From the NCBI GenBank assembly GCA_937889015.1, contig CALARR010000227.1, positions 1 through 64,000 of the forward strand: a stretch of 64,000 nucleotides of DNA, read 5' to 3'. The notes under the pieces were generated by a model. The model was not told where the DNA came from. It did not search any database and worked only from the letters and a program-made list of their open reading frames with translations. Origin of the DNA: an uncultured Planctomycetales bacterium (GTDB lineage Bacteria; Planctomycetota; Planctomycetia; Pirellulales; Thermoguttaceae). This document shows positions 7,275-16,769 of the stretch, piece by piece (position 1 is the stretch's first letter; every line of letters begins with the position of its first letter). Both the position numbers and the translations under genes were made by a program.

Positions 7275-9614
7275 ATGGCAAACGAAGCCCAGGGCATGCA
7301 TGAGAGCGAGGAGGGGCAGTCCACTGCCCAGCTCGTGCACAAGACGATGCATTTCCTGGTGGCCCTTCGCTACCGAAAGAGCGTCGTCCTGGGGACGATG
7401 GCGATCGCGCTGCTGCTGGCGGGGCTGTATTTCGCCACAGCCACCCGATACTACGGCGCCACGGCGGGGCTGTTGATCATGCAGAGCGGGGTGGAGAAGC
7501 TCTCCACGTCCATGGCCGACGGCGGCGTGCAGCAGCAGGGGTTGATGCCGACGTTCGAGAACCTGATCCGCAGCGCGCGGGTGATCGAGGAGGCCTTGAA
7601 GACCATTCCTGCGCAGCACCGCATCGACTTTGCCGGCCTGCCCGAGGGGCAATGGGTGACCGCCGTGCAGAAGAACCTCTCGGCCAAGGCCTTGCGGCAG
7701 ACGAACATTCTGGAGATGCACTACACTTCGCGCGATCCGCACACGGCCGTGGTCGTGCTGAACGCGATTCTGCAAGCTTACGTGAACTTCATCGACAGCA
7801 CCCACAAGGGCAACGCCAGCGAAATCATCCGCGTGTTGACCAAGGAGCAGGCGGACCTGAGCATGAAGCTGGCCAACAAGGAGCAGGAATTGTTGGCGGC
7901 GCGCTGTCAATCCGGCGATTTGGGGATTCGCGAGGGCAGCAAGGTGATCCACCCCGTGGTGCAGCGCGCGATTTCGTTGAACGAGAAGCTGATCGACACG
8001 CAGAAGCAGCGGATCGAGGTTGAGGCCTCGTTGGCGGCGATCCAGATGGCGGTCGCCAACGGCGAGGACCTGCGGCAGCATCTGATCCGAGTGGCCGAAG
8101 CGGTGGGACGCGAGGTGCTGCTGCACAGCCTGGGCATGAATGGCCAGAATGCCTGGGTGCAGGCGTATCTGGAGCGCGATCTGCTGGACGCACGAGCCAG
8201 CCTGAAGACCCTCGACGAGTATCTTGGCCCGGCGCATCCGGAGTATGTGGGCAAGTTGGAGAAGGTTCGCATCACGGAGCAGTACTTGGCGGAGGAACAA
8301 CAGCGCGCGCGGAGCCAAATGGCCGGTCTGCAGTGCAATCAACTGGGACCGCTGTTGGTGCACATGGTGCAGCAACGCCTGCTGGAGATCCAGGCCCTGG
8401 AGACCTCGCTCCAGGTGCAGTTCGACCGGGCCTGCTGCGACGCGGTGGCATTGAATGGGCAGGTGTCGCGCGTGGAGATCCTGGAGCACGATCTGCGATG
8501 GCTGCGCAACCTGCACGATGTACTGCTGAACCAGATCGCGAGCGTGGACCTGAAGCAGGATTCGCACGAGATCCAGGCGGCGGTGGTCAATGAGCCGAAA
8601 CCGATTCTGCGGCCCGTCTCTCCCAATCTGTTGCGCGTGTTGCTGGGAGCGATGGCGCTGGGCGTGTGCGTTGCTTTGGTCGCCGTGTACGTCCTGGACG
8701 TGTTGGACGACCGTTTCCGTTCGGTGGACGAGTTGCAGGAACAGATGGGCGCGCCAGTCCTGGCCCTGGTGCGCCAATTCGAATCCCGGGACACGGTCGG
8801 CCTCGATGCCTTGCAGATGCACGTCGCGCCCATGGCCGGCGAAAGCGAATCGTTCCGCACGTTGCGGACCGCCTTGGCGCTGGCCGAGACGCAGCCACGG
8901 CAAATCGTGGTGACCAGCGCCGAGCCGGGCGACGGCAAGACGACCATCCTGGCAAACCTGGGCGTGTGTTTTGCGCAGGCCGGCAAGAAGACCCTGTTGA
9001 TCGACGCGGATTTGCGCCGGCCGGGGTTGACCAACCTTCTCGGTTTGCGCGCTTGCCGGGGGCTCTCCACGGTGATCTCCAGCGAAGAGGACGTGGGAGA
9101 GTTGGCTTCCCAGACGACGCTCTCCTCGGGCATCGCGGGGCTGGACGTCATGCCCTCCGGGCTGCGGCCCGCCAATCCGGCCGAATTGCTGGCCAGTGGG
9201 CGGTTCCTGGAGATGTTGTCCTGGGCGGAGACCGTTTACGACCAGATTCTGATCGACAGCCCCCCGATCCTGGCGACGAGCGACGCGGCGTTGCTCGGGC
9301 GGCAGGTGGATGGCGTGGTACTGGTCGTGCAGGCCGATAAGAACCGCCGCCGCGGCCTGCTTCGGGTGGCCGAGCGCTTGGGGCTGTTGAAGATTCCCTT
9401 GTTGGGCGTGGTCATCAACCGGACGGGGTCCGAAAGGGACCGGGGGTACTACGGCTATCAAGGCTACGGCTACGGCGAGAGCTATAGCTATGGTTCCGGC
9501 GACCGAGCCGAAGAGGAGGAGCAGGGATCGCCCCTGCAAGTCGAGCGCGGGGCGGGGCTGCGGTCCTTTGACGACGAGCCTGTGGCGCTGATTGTGCCAC
9601 GAAAGGTGGCGTAG
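7275..9614 (+). CDS. Chain-length determinant / bacterial tyrosine kinase (Wzc-like)
   Basis: This 779-residue inner-membrane protein sets polymer length and drives export through cycles of autophosphorylation. It has an N-terminal transmembrane helix (about residues 36-56), a long coiled-coil periplasmic Wzz/GNVR domain, and a second helix near residue 460. The cytoplasmic BY-kinase domain shows Walker A AEPGDGKTT (about 549-557), Walker A' LLIDADLRRPG and Walker B ILIDSPPI. The C-terminus has a tyrosine cluster (YYGYQGYGYGESYSYG), the usual autophosphorylation tail. It is the single-chain (Wzc) arrangement, not the split Firmicute form. The ATG at 7275 avoids overlap with the preceding gene. 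Confidence 0.92.
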   Translation: MANEAQGMHESEEGQSTAQLVHKTMHFLVALRYRKSVVLGTMAIALLLAGLYFATATRYYGATAGLLIMQSGVEKLSTSMADGGVQQQGLMPTFENLIRSARVIEEALKTIPAQHRIDFAGLPEGQWVTAVQKNLSAKALRQTNILEMHYTSRDPHTAVVVLNAILQAYVNFIDSTHKGNASEIIRVLTKEQADLSMKLANKEQELLAARCQSGDLGIREGSKVIHPVVQRAISLNEKLIDTQKQRIEVEASLAAIQMAVANGEDLRQHLIRVAEAVGREVLLHSLGMNGQNAWVQAYLERDLLDARASLKTLDEYLGPAHPEYVGKLEKVRITEQYLAEEQQRARSQMAGLQCNQLGPLLVHMVQQRLLEIQALETSLQVQFDRACCDAVALNGQVSRVEILEHDLRWLRNLHDVLLNQIASVDLKQDSHEIQAAVVNEPKPILRPVSPNLLRVLLGAMALGVCVALVAVYVLDVLDDRFRSVDELQEQMGAPVLALVRQFESRDTVGLDALQMHVAPMAGESESFRTLRTALALAETQPRQIVVTSAEPGDGKTTILANLGVCFAQAGKKTLLIDADLRRPGLTNLLGLRACRGLSTVISSEEDVGELASQTTLSSGIAGLDVMPSGLRPANPAELLASGRFLEMLSWAETVYDQILIDSPPILATSDAALLGRQVDGVVLVVQADKNRRRGLLRVAERLGLLKIPLLGVVINRTGSERDRGYYGYQGYGYGESYSYGSGDRAEEEEQGSPLQVERGAGLRSFDDEPVALIVPRKVA

Positions 9615-9627
9615 GAGCCTAGGCCAT

Positions 9628-12381
9628 ATGCCATCTGCAGCACATCGATCAACGCCGGTCTCGGGTCGGCCCCCACGCGCGGCGGATTGGCTGTTGCGCG
9701 CGGTGGACGGAGGGCTGGGGCTTTGTATTTTGGGCGTGCCCTGGCTGATGGGCGCACGGCATCCGTGGGGGCAACTGGTCCTGGTGCTGGGCGCCACGTT
9801 GACCGCGGCGGCGTGGATGCTTCATCAATCTCTGAATGAAAGGCCGGGTTGGCGGCATTCGCCGGCCCAGGTCTTTCTGGCTTTGGGGATCTTGCTGCTG
9901 CTGTTGCAGGTCGTTCCTTTGCCGCCGGCATGGATCGACATGGTGTCGCCGCGTCTGGCGAGCTTGCTGCCGCTATGGCATTCCGGCCCCCAGCAGTCCG
10001 CGGTCCTGGGTTCCTGGAGCACGCTCTCGCTGGCGCCGTGGGAAACGCGCGGAGCCTTGGCCCTGTTGTTGGCCTATGGCATGCTGTTCCTGACGACCGT
10101 GCAACGCGTGCGGTACTGCGCTGACGTGGAGCGGCTGCTGAGCTGGATCGCTTTGGGGACCGTGCTGATGGCCGGTTTCGGCCTGATCCAGATGCTGGCC
10201 GGCAACGGCAAGTTCTTCTGGTGCTACGAGCATCCCTTCACGACGACTGCCGGGGCGGTGAAGGGCGCCTTCTCGAATCGCAATCATCTGGCGCAGTTCG
10301 TGGCGCTGGGCATTGGGCCACTGCTGTGGTGGCTATACGGTCCAGTCGCCAGCCGGGAGGATTCGCCGCGTTCCGCGGCAGCACACTCGCTTCTGTCGCG
10401 GTTCTGGGGAGGGCGCGAGGCGGTGCTGGGCCTGGTGGTCCTGGCCGGTTTGCTCTCTTTGTCGCGTGCGGGAATCGTGGTGATCTTTCTGGCCGCGGCC
10501 GTGGCGGTGAGCGGCCTGGTGCGCGCGGGACGGCTGCCGGGCCGATCGATCGCGGCTCTGGCAGGCGCCGGGGTGCTGTTGACGGCGATGCTGGCCCTTG
10601 CCGGGCACGAGCGGGTCCGTGCCCGACTGGAACAACTCGGTTCGTGGCAGACCATGGATCGCAGCCACTCGCGGCGGACGATTTGGGCGGCAGCGTTGGC
10701 CGCCGCGGCAGACTATCCCATCTTGGGAGTGGGGGTGGGCGCCCACCGGTTCGTGTATCCGGTGTACTTCAGTCGTTGGCACGACCGCGATTTTGACCAT
10801 GCGGAAAGCGGATATGTGCAGAGCGTCGAAGAGATGGGCCTCGCGGGCCTGGCCCTGATCTTGTCGGGGATGGCGTGCGTGGGCTGGTGGTGCCTGGTTG
10901 GGTTACGTGGGATGTCGAGGACCGCCGGCGACACCGCGGACCGCCGCGACGCCATGGATAGTGAGCCGCTTCTGAAGACGCGTGCGGACCCACGGATGGT
11001 GTGCTGTGCCGGGGCGATCCTGGCGAGCCTGACGGCCAACGCCGTCCATTCGTTGGTGGACTTCGTCTGGTACGTGCCGAGTTGCATGGCGCTGGTAGCG
11101 GTGTTGGCGGCGTGCGCCTGCCGACTGTGGCAATGGACGGTCGATCCCCAACACCTGCAATTCCGCAGCGCGCGTGTGCCACGCCGGGCTTGTCTGGCAG
11201 CCTGCGGACTGGTGCTGGTGGTTGGCGGCTGGGCGAGCTGGAATCGGCTCGGGCCGGCGCTCGCCGCGGGGCACTGGGACCGAGTCTACGCGCTGGAAAA
11301 GCAATTGCCCGACGAGAACCTGATCGGGCTGGAATCGAAGCGCGAGTCGCTGGCCCAGAGCCTTGCCGTGCAGCGATTGCAGACGGCCGAACTGGAGCAA
11401 CTGGTGAGCCGCGATCCACGGGATGCGCGGGCCCGGTTGCGGCTGGCGGGGGCGTATTTGCGGCAGTTCTATCTGTGCCAGCAGGACGCGCCCAACGCGT
11501 TGCCCTTGAACCAACTGCGGGACGCGGCCTTGGGATCGAATTTTCCCACAGTCGAGGCTTTGCGGGATTGGTTGTCACGCGCGGTGGGACCGAATTGCTC
11601 TCTCCTGGAGCGCGGGTTGGAGGAGACGCGATTCGCCCTGGCCCTCTGCCCGTTGCAGGGCCGGGGCTACTTGTACCTGAGCGAGTTGGCCTTTGTGGAG
11701 GGCGCGCGGGAGATGGCCACGGAGGTGTTGTTGGACCAGGCCTTGCGCGTGCGGCCGCATGATCCGGCGACGCTTTTCCAGGCCGGGACCGAGGCCTGGC
11801 TGGCAGGAGATGCGGGAACGGCCTTTGACTTCTGGCGGCGGGCCTTTCACAGCGGTCCGGTGTTCAAGAAGAAGATCGTGCAGTGGTTTGCCGGGCGCGC
11901 CTTACCGGATCAGATCGAGGTGGAGATTCAGTCGCTGGTGGAGAACCTTCAGCCGGACCTGGAGGGGCTTCGCCTCTTGCACACGCGCTATCGCCAACTG
12001 GCGGGGCCAGAGCAACTGGCCTGGCTGCGTTGGCAATACCTGGCAGCGTTGGAGCACAACGCGGCCAGCCGCAACGGCAGCGAGGCCTCGCAACTGTGGT
12101 TGGAGGCGGAGACGGTATGGCGCGTGGTGGGCGACCCGGAGCGGGCTTGGCGCTGTGCGGAGAACGCACTGCAGCAAGACGCCAGTAGTCATCCGGCACG
12201 CGTCAGCCTGGCCCGGCATTTGTTGCAGCGCGGCCAATTCGCGGCGGCCGAGGAGCATGTGCGGTGGTGTTTGCAGCGGCGGCCGGCAGACCGCGAATTG
12301 CGGCAGATGCTGGAGCGGTCGGTCAAGGGACGCATTGAGACCCAGTCCCAGGCGGCGGTCATGGAGCAGACATGGAAGTGA
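9628..12381 (+). CDS. O-antigen ligase/polymerase domain protein with TPR-like C-terminus
   Basis: This is a 917-residue protein. About residues 15-500 are a multi-helix membrane region containing the Wzy_C signature: LSLSRAGIVVIFLAAA, then GVGVGAHRF and HAESGYVQSVEEMGLAG. The last 400 residues are soluble and helical with repeated LRLAGAYLR- and AEEHVRWCLQRRP-like segments typical of TPR units. Wzy_C proteins transfer or polymerise undecaprenyl-linked glycans. A separate Wzy-like protein is encoded at 19256, so this one could be a ligase, a second polymerase or a regulator of either. GGAG precedes the ATG at 9628. It overlaps the next gene by ten bases. Confidence 0.8.
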   Translation: MPSAAHRSTPVSGRPPRAADWLLRAVDGGLGLCILGVPWLMGARHPWGQLVLVLGATLTAAAWMLHQSLNERPGWRHSPAQVFLALGILLLLLQVVPLPPAWIDMVSPRLASLLPLWHSGPQQSAVLGSWSTLSLAPWETRGALALLLAYGMLFLTTVQRVRYCADVERLLSWIALGTVLMAGFGLIQMLAGNGKFFWCYEHPFTTTAGAVKGAFSNRNHLAQFVALGIGPLLWWLYGPVASREDSPRSAAAHSLLSRFWGGREAVLGLVVLAGLLSLSRAGIVVIFLAAAVAVSGLVRAGRLPGRSIAALAGAGVLLTAMLALAGHERVRARLEQLGSWQTMDRSHSRRTIWAAALAAAADYPILGVGVGAHRFVYPVYFSRWHDRDFDHAESGYVQSVEEMGLAGLALILSGMACVGWWCLVGLRGMSRTAGDTADRRDAMDSEPLLKTRADPRMVCCAGAILASLTANAVHSLVDFVWYVPSCMALVAVLAACACRLWQWTVDPQHLQFRSARVPRRACLAACGLVLVVGGWASWNRLGPALAAGHWDRVYALEKQLPDENLIGLESKRESLAQSLAVQRLQTAELEQLVSRDPRDARARLRLAGAYLRQFYLCQQDAPNALPLNQLRDAALGSNFPTVEALRDWLSRAVGPNCSLLERGLEETRFALALCPLQGRGYLYLSELAFVEGAREMATEVLLDQALRVRPHDPATLFQAGTEAWLAGDAGTAFDFWRRAFHSGPVFKKKIVQWFAGRALPDQIEVEIQSLVENLQPDLEGLRLLHTRYRQLAGPEQLAWLRWQYLAALEHNAASRNGSEASQLWLEAETVWRVVGDPERAWRCAENALQQDASSHPARVSLARHLLQRGQFAAAEEHVRWCLQRRPADRELRQMLERSVKGRIETQSQAAVMEQTWK

Positions 12382-14348
12382 GCGCGCCGCGGATCTCGCC
12401 GCCACCGGACGACACCAGCCCCAGAGGCTGGCGGCGGCGGTTTTCTGCGGCCGGGGCGCTGCGCTGGGCTTGGCAAGCAGTGCAAACAGTGTTGGGGACG
12501 GTGGCCCTGCTGCTGACGCTGGCCGCGATCTACTACCTGAGCCACTGGCTGCGGTTCGAGGGGGAATTGCCGGCGCTGGATCGACAGCGACTGGAGGCCA
12601 CCATTGTGCTGGCCGTGTTGCTGAAGTTCTTGGTCCTGCGTTGGTTTCACGTGGCGCCGCCCTGGGAAAAGGGACTTACCTACCAGGATCTGGCCATCTT
12701 AGCGCGAGCCACCACCTTCGGCATTCTGGCAACCTTGTTGGTGGACCGCTGCCTGCTGCCTGCGCCGTTGATCCCGCGGAGTATTTACCTCATTGACTGG
12801 GGCACCACGGTGCTGGTGCTGGGCGGGGGGCGTGGTTTGCTGAGTGCGCTGCGTGAACGCTGTTGGCGTTGGCCGCGGTCGGAACAGCAGGTGCGCGCGT
12901 TGATCGTGGGCGCCAACACCACCGGGGCGGCCTTGCTGCAAACGCTGATCCGCAGCGGCCGTTTGACTTATCGCGTGGTGGGCTTCATCGACGACGATCC
13001 GCAACGCCGTTGGATGCGAATCGCCGGCTTGCCCGTCTTGGGAAGCATTGCGGACACATGCCGCTTGGCGGCGCGGCATCGCGTGCAGGCGGTATTGATC
13101 GTCCAGGACGCCTTGAGCAGCGACCAGCTTCGCTGGCTGTTCGACGCCGCGCGGCGGCACAACCTGGCGGTGCAAGTGCTTCCGGGCTACGAACAACTGC
13201 TAGAGGGCAACGTGAGCGTGGTGCCGCGTCCGGTGGCGATTGAAGACTTGCTGCATCGGGCGCCGGCCGCCTTGGATCTGGAGTCGATCCGCAATTGGAT
13301 CGACGGCCAGGTACTGCTGGTCACGGGGAGCGCGGGCAGTATCGGGTCGGAGATTTGCCGGCAGTTGCTGCGATTCGCGCCGCGGCGGGTGGTGTTGGTG
13401 GACCGCTCGGAGACGGCGCAGTTTTTTCTGGAGAGGGAGTTGCGTCAGGCCTTTCCCGACGCGCCTCTGGAAGTCTGCCTGGCCGATGTGCTGGACAAGC
13501 CGCGGATGCTGGCCCTCATTCGTCGTTTCCGACCGAAGATCCTCTTTCACGCGGCCGCCTACAAGCATGTCCCGTTGATGGAGTCGCATCCGGGCGAAGC
13601 GGTGAAGAACATCGTGGAGGCGACTCGCCGCCTGGCCGATCTGGCGGCCGGAAACGGCTTGCGGTCGTTTGTGATGATCTCCACGGACAAGGCGGTGCGG
13701 CCGACGAGCGTGATGGGGGCCTGCAAGCGCGTGGCCGAACTGTACGTGCAATCGCAGGCCGGACGTTCGGACTGCCGCTTCGTAACGGTCCGCTTCGGCA
13801 ACGTGCTGGATTCGGCCGGGAGTGTGGTGCCGATCTTCCGGCAGCAGATCGCCGCCGGAGGGCCGATCACGATCACCGATCCAGGTATGGAGCGTTACTT
13901 CATGACCATTCCCGAGGCCGCCCGACTGGTGATCCAGGCGGGGGCCATCGGCGAGGACGGCGAGATTCTGACCTTGGACATGGGCCAGCCGGTGAAGATT
14001 GTCGAGTTGGCGCGGGACATGATTCGCTTGTCAGGGCTGGAGCAGGACAAGGACATTCGGATCGAGTACGTGGGGCTGCGGCCCGGCGAGAAGCTGGTGG
14101 AGGAGTTGCGGTTGCCCACGGAGCGGACTCTGCCTACCCGGCACTCGAGCATCATCATTGCCGACCGGGAGCCGGTGGCCTTGACGCCGCTGGAGCAGGC
14201 GGTGTCCGAACTGGAGCGCGTGGCGGCTTTGTCGCCGGAGCGCGTGGTGGACGCGTTGTTGGGCATTGTCGGAGAGTATCGGCCGGAGCGGGCCGATGGT
14301 CGCCGGACGGACGAGGGTCGGGCCGACGAGCGTCGGGCCGCGGCCTGA
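12372..14348 (+). CDS. Nucleotide-sugar 4,6-dehydratase, PglF/WbpM/CapD type
   Basis: This 658-residue membrane enzyme is of the large SDR class that converts UDP-GlcNAc to a 4-keto-6-deoxy sugar. It has four N-terminal transmembrane helices (about residues 30-160), a first Rossmann domain (ALIVGANTTGAALL), and the catalytic SDR domain with VTGSAGSIGSEICRQLL, FHAAAYKHVPLMESHP, and STDKAVRPTSVMGACKR, in which Met replaces Tyr as usual for this class. The C-terminal PGEKLVEEL block is present. The final 25 residues are an Arg/Asp/Glu repeat-like tail. With the DegT aminotransferase and the PglC-like transferase of this operon it could make an amino-deoxy sugar for the first residue of the repeat unit. 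Confidence 0.88.
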   Translation: MEVSAPRISPPPDDTSPRGWRRRFSAAGALRWAWQAVQTVLGTVALLLTLAAIYYLSHWLRFEGELPALDRQRLEATIVLAVLLKFLVLRWFHVAPPWEKGLTYQDLAILARATTFGILATLLVDRCLLPAPLIPRSIYLIDWGTTVLVLGGGRGLLSALRERCWRWPRSEQQVRALIVGANTTGAALLQTLIRSGRLTYRVVGFIDDDPQRRWMRIAGLPVLGSIADTCRLAARHRVQAVLIVQDALSSDQLRWLFDAARRHNLAVQVLPGYEQLLEGNVSVVPRPVAIEDLLHRAPAALDLESIRNWIDGQVLLVTGSAGSIGSEICRQLLRFAPRRVVLVDRSETAQFFLERELRQAFPDAPLEVCLADVLDKPRMLALIRRFRPKILFHAAAYKHVPLMESHPGEAVKNIVEATRRLADLAAGNGLRSFVMISTDKAVRPTSVMGACKRVAELYVQSQAGRSDCRFVTVRFGNVLDSAGSVVPIFRQQIAAGGPITITDPGMERYFMTIPEAARLVIQAGAIGEDGEILTLDMGQPVKIVELARDMIRLSGLEQDKDIRIEYVGLRPGEKLVEELRLPTERTLPTRHSSIIIADREPVALTPLEQAVSELERVAALSPERVVDALLGIVGEYRPERADGRRTDEGRADERRAAA

Positions 14349-14466
14349 GCCGCCTTTCTCGACCACATCCAAGAAGTAATGAGCGAGCGACTGCGGAGAC
14401 GGGGGTTGTTGCCACCGACGGGGACGGAGTCCAGGCAGAGCGGGCGCGCAGCGAAGGAGGATGGCT

Positions 14467-15276
14467 ATGAGCTTTCGCATTCCTGAAATCCGGTATCTCT
14501 ACTCGGTGCGGGAGTGGGCAGGGCTTATCGTACGCACGACTCGGCGGACCGGGCTGGCGCTGCGACTCGCGCTGGGAACCATCCCCGTCGCCAAGGCGCA
14601 CGAGTTGGACGGGCTGCCCCTTGACGAGCCACTGAAGCAGACGCTGCTGCGGCTGGGACGGCGAGAGATCGCGCCGCCTTTCTGGGACGCGCCCTACAAA
14701 TATGGAGGTGCGCAATATCGCGAGCGGATCGCCGAAGTGGCCACTTATTGTGCAGAGAGATGGCCGGGTGACTTTCTGGAGATCGGTTGCTTTTGCGGCG
14801 AAACCACGCGTTGCCTAAGCGAGGTCGCCGGCCGCTTCAACCGCCGCGTCATCGCGGTCGATCCGTGGACGACGGGTACGCAGAACTGCTCGGGAAGGGA
14901 GTACGAGCAGTTCTTGAAGAACATTGATCCCTACCGAGATCGCGTGGACATTGTCCGCCGGTCCTCGCTCGATGCGGAGACGCTGCGGATCGTCCAGCAG
15001 CGAGCGTTGGCGTTTGCCCTGGTGGATGGATTGCATACGTACGCGGCGGCGCTGTCCGACATACGAATGGTGGAACACTGCACGGGTTTCATCGCGGTGG
15101 ACGACGTGTCGTACGGATTCGAGGTCCTGCTGGCGATGCGACAGGGGGCGGCGGAAAGCAAGCGTGCCGCGGTCCGGATTGCCAACTGTCGCGAAGGCTA
15201 TCTGTGCCCGAAGGGGATGCAGGCAGAGGCCACCTTGCCGCGGGGCGTGGAGCGGAAGACGGCCAAGGCGGCGTGA
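14467..15276 (+). CDS. Class I SAM-dependent methyltransferase
   Basis: This 269-residue protein has a motif-I-like FLEIGCFCGETT near residue 105, a VIAVDPWTTGTQN block, and FALVDGLHTYAA followed by FIAVDDVSYG. It fits the macrocin-O-methyltransferase-like/Methyltransf_24 group that often modifies sugars. The start is settled by the ribosome binding site: AAGGAGG lies directly against ATG 14461 but six bases before ATG 14467, so the latter is used. It is in the exopolysaccharide operon and probably methylates a sugar of the polymer. The 118 bases before it hold no other gene. Confidence 0.75.
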   Translation: MSFRIPEIRYLYSVREWAGLIVRTTRRTGLALRLALGTIPVAKAHELDGLPLDEPLKQTLLRLGRREIAPPFWDAPYKYGGAQYRERIAEVATYCAERWPGDFLEIGCFCGETTRCLSEVAGRFNRRVIAVDPWTTGTQNCSGREYEQFLKNIDPYRDRVDIVRRSSLDAETLRIVQQRALAFALVDGLHTYAAALSDIRMVEHCTGFIAVDDVSYGFEVLLAMRQGAAESKRAAVRIANCREGYLCPKGMQAEATLPRGVERKTAKAA

Positions 15277-15329
15277 AGGGGAAGCGGATTATCCCGCTCT
15301 GACACCGTGGTGGTCTCACTGTGAGGATC

Positions 15330-16769
15330 ATGCAACCGGCAATCCACAACCGTGTGCGGCGGGATGGCGGAAACGCGACGCTACGCGTCGGTGGGATCTC
15401 GCTGCGGTCGCTGGCCAAAGGCACCCTGTGGCTGGGTTGCCTGAGCAGTGTGGGACTGCTGCTCCAGTTGCTCTTCCAGTTCCAGGCCGCCAATCTCCTG
15501 GGACTAAGCGAATTCGGCCGTCTGACCCACATGCTGGCGATATGCTCGTTCATCCCCCTGGTCGCGCACTTCGGCACGGATCGGATCCTGGTGTGCGAGC
15601 TGGCACGCAATCCGGGCCGTTGGCCGCAAATCGTGCAGACGGCGCTGCTCCAGCGTCTGCTGCTCGGTCCGCTGGTCGGGGCAACACTGTTTGCGGCGCT
15701 GGTTTGCGACGGCGAGCCGCAGCAACTTCAGGTGGCGTTTCCCTTGGTCCTGTTGGGGATTGTCTCGGCGTTGGACCTGGTGTATCTGTTCGACGCGCAG
15801 GGGCACGCGTGGAAGCATTCCGCAGCCCTGGCCGGCCGCAGTCTGGGCTACGTGACGGGGGTCGTCGCGCTAGACCGCCTGGGTTGGGCATCGGCTGTGA
15901 ACGGCGCATGGATGATGGCCACCGTGAGCACAGGATTCCTGGCTTATCAACTGCACTACGCCACGACCCGCGGCTGGTCGCCCCTGCAACGCTGCTCCTG
16001 GAGGACGGTGGGCCGCATGTTGCGCGGGAGCAGCTCGATCGCGATGGCTACGGCGTGCATCCAGATCTATCTGCAGGGGCCGGTGGTACTGCTGGGCTTC
16101 CTGGGCGACAAGGCGGAGGTGGGCCCGGTGGTCATCGCGGTTCAGGCGGTAACGGTGCTGGTGGGGATGATCGGGCTGGCATACCGCCTGCTGTTGCCGC
16201 GTCTGACGGCGTTGTTCCTGGAGGCCCCAGAAGAAGCCCTGGCGGCGATCCGCCGGGTCTCGCCGCTGATGCTGTACGTGTCCACGGCATGCACGGCCGT
16301 GGTCTGGTGGGCTACTCCCTGGCTGTTGGCCCTGCTCAAGCCGCAGTACGCAGACGCAGTCCATCTGACGCGCATCACGTTGTGCACAGTGCCGCTGATC
16401 AATTGGGCGAGCATCTACGGCACGTCGTTTCTGGCCATGGGGCAGGTACGTCCGTATCTGGCCTGCGCGGCAGCCGGAGCGGTGGTTGCCATGGGGGTGT
16501 GCGCCGCGCTTGTGCCGCTGTGCGGTGGGTTGGGGGCCGTGGCCGGATTGGCCGCGGCACAAGTGGTGGCCAGCCTGACTTCGGCAGCCGCTTTTGCGCG
16601 GCGCAGCCAGTGGGTCCGGGCGACAGCGGGATCTTCCGGGTCCTGCATTCCACCCCCGAGGCACGAGCGGCAACAGAGGGAACGTGGGAGTGTGGCCGGG
16701 GCGGCCGTGTGGTCTGTTGAGCGGGCCGCGACAAACACGCCCTGGTTTGACATCGGCGAGGCACCGTGA
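15330..16769 (+). CDS. Polysaccharide flippase, Wzx/MOP superfamily
   Basis: This 479-residue polytopic membrane protein starts in the Wzx manner with an amphipathic segment then GTLWLGCLSSVGLLLQLLFQ, and has roughly a dozen hydrophobic helices. It would flip the undecaprenyl-linked repeat unit across the inner membrane. ATG 15330 is preferred over GTG 15321 because GAGG lies five bases before it. The last 60 residues are soluble and low-complexity (Arg/Gly/Ser/Pro), longer than usual. It ends in a GTGA overlap with the next gene. Confidence 0.82.
   Translation: MQPAIHNRVRRDGGNATLRVGGISLRSLAKGTLWLGCLSSVGLLLQLLFQFQAANLLGLSEFGRLTHMLAICSFIPLVAHFGTDRILVCELARNPGRWPQIVQTALLQRLLLGPLVGATLFAALVCDGEPQQLQVAFPLVLLGIVSALDLVYLFDAQGHAWKHSAALAGRSLGYVTGVVALDRLGWASAVNGAWMMATVSTGFLAYQLHYATTRGWSPLQRCSWRTVGRMLRGSSSIAMATACIQIYLQGPVVLLGFLGDKAEVGPVVIAVQAVTVLVGMIGLAYRLLLPRLTALFLEAPEEALAAIRRVSPLMLYVSTACTAVVWWATPWLLALLKPQYADAVHLTRITLCTVPLINWASIYGTSFLAMGQVRPYLACAAAGAVVAMGVCAALVPLCGGLGAVAGLAAAQVVASLTSAAAFARRSQWVRATAGSSGSCIPPPRHERQQRERGSVAGAAVWSVERAATNTPWFDIGEAP

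Noticed and set aside
7257..9797. 846-codon minus-strand open frame opposite the tyrosine kinase
   Set aside because: No domain pattern and Arg/His/Gln-rich composition; a codon-bias shadow of the Wzc-like gene.
9628..12381. Exosortase-linked system
   Set aside because: Amidotransferase and exopolysaccharide genes recall exosortase loci, but no exosortase or PEP-CTERM protein is visible in the window.
14380..14490. 36-codon open frame starting ATGAGCGAG before the first methyltransferase
   Set aside because: It contains the ribosome binding site of the methyltransferase gene and overlaps its start; no similarity or ribosome binding site of its own.
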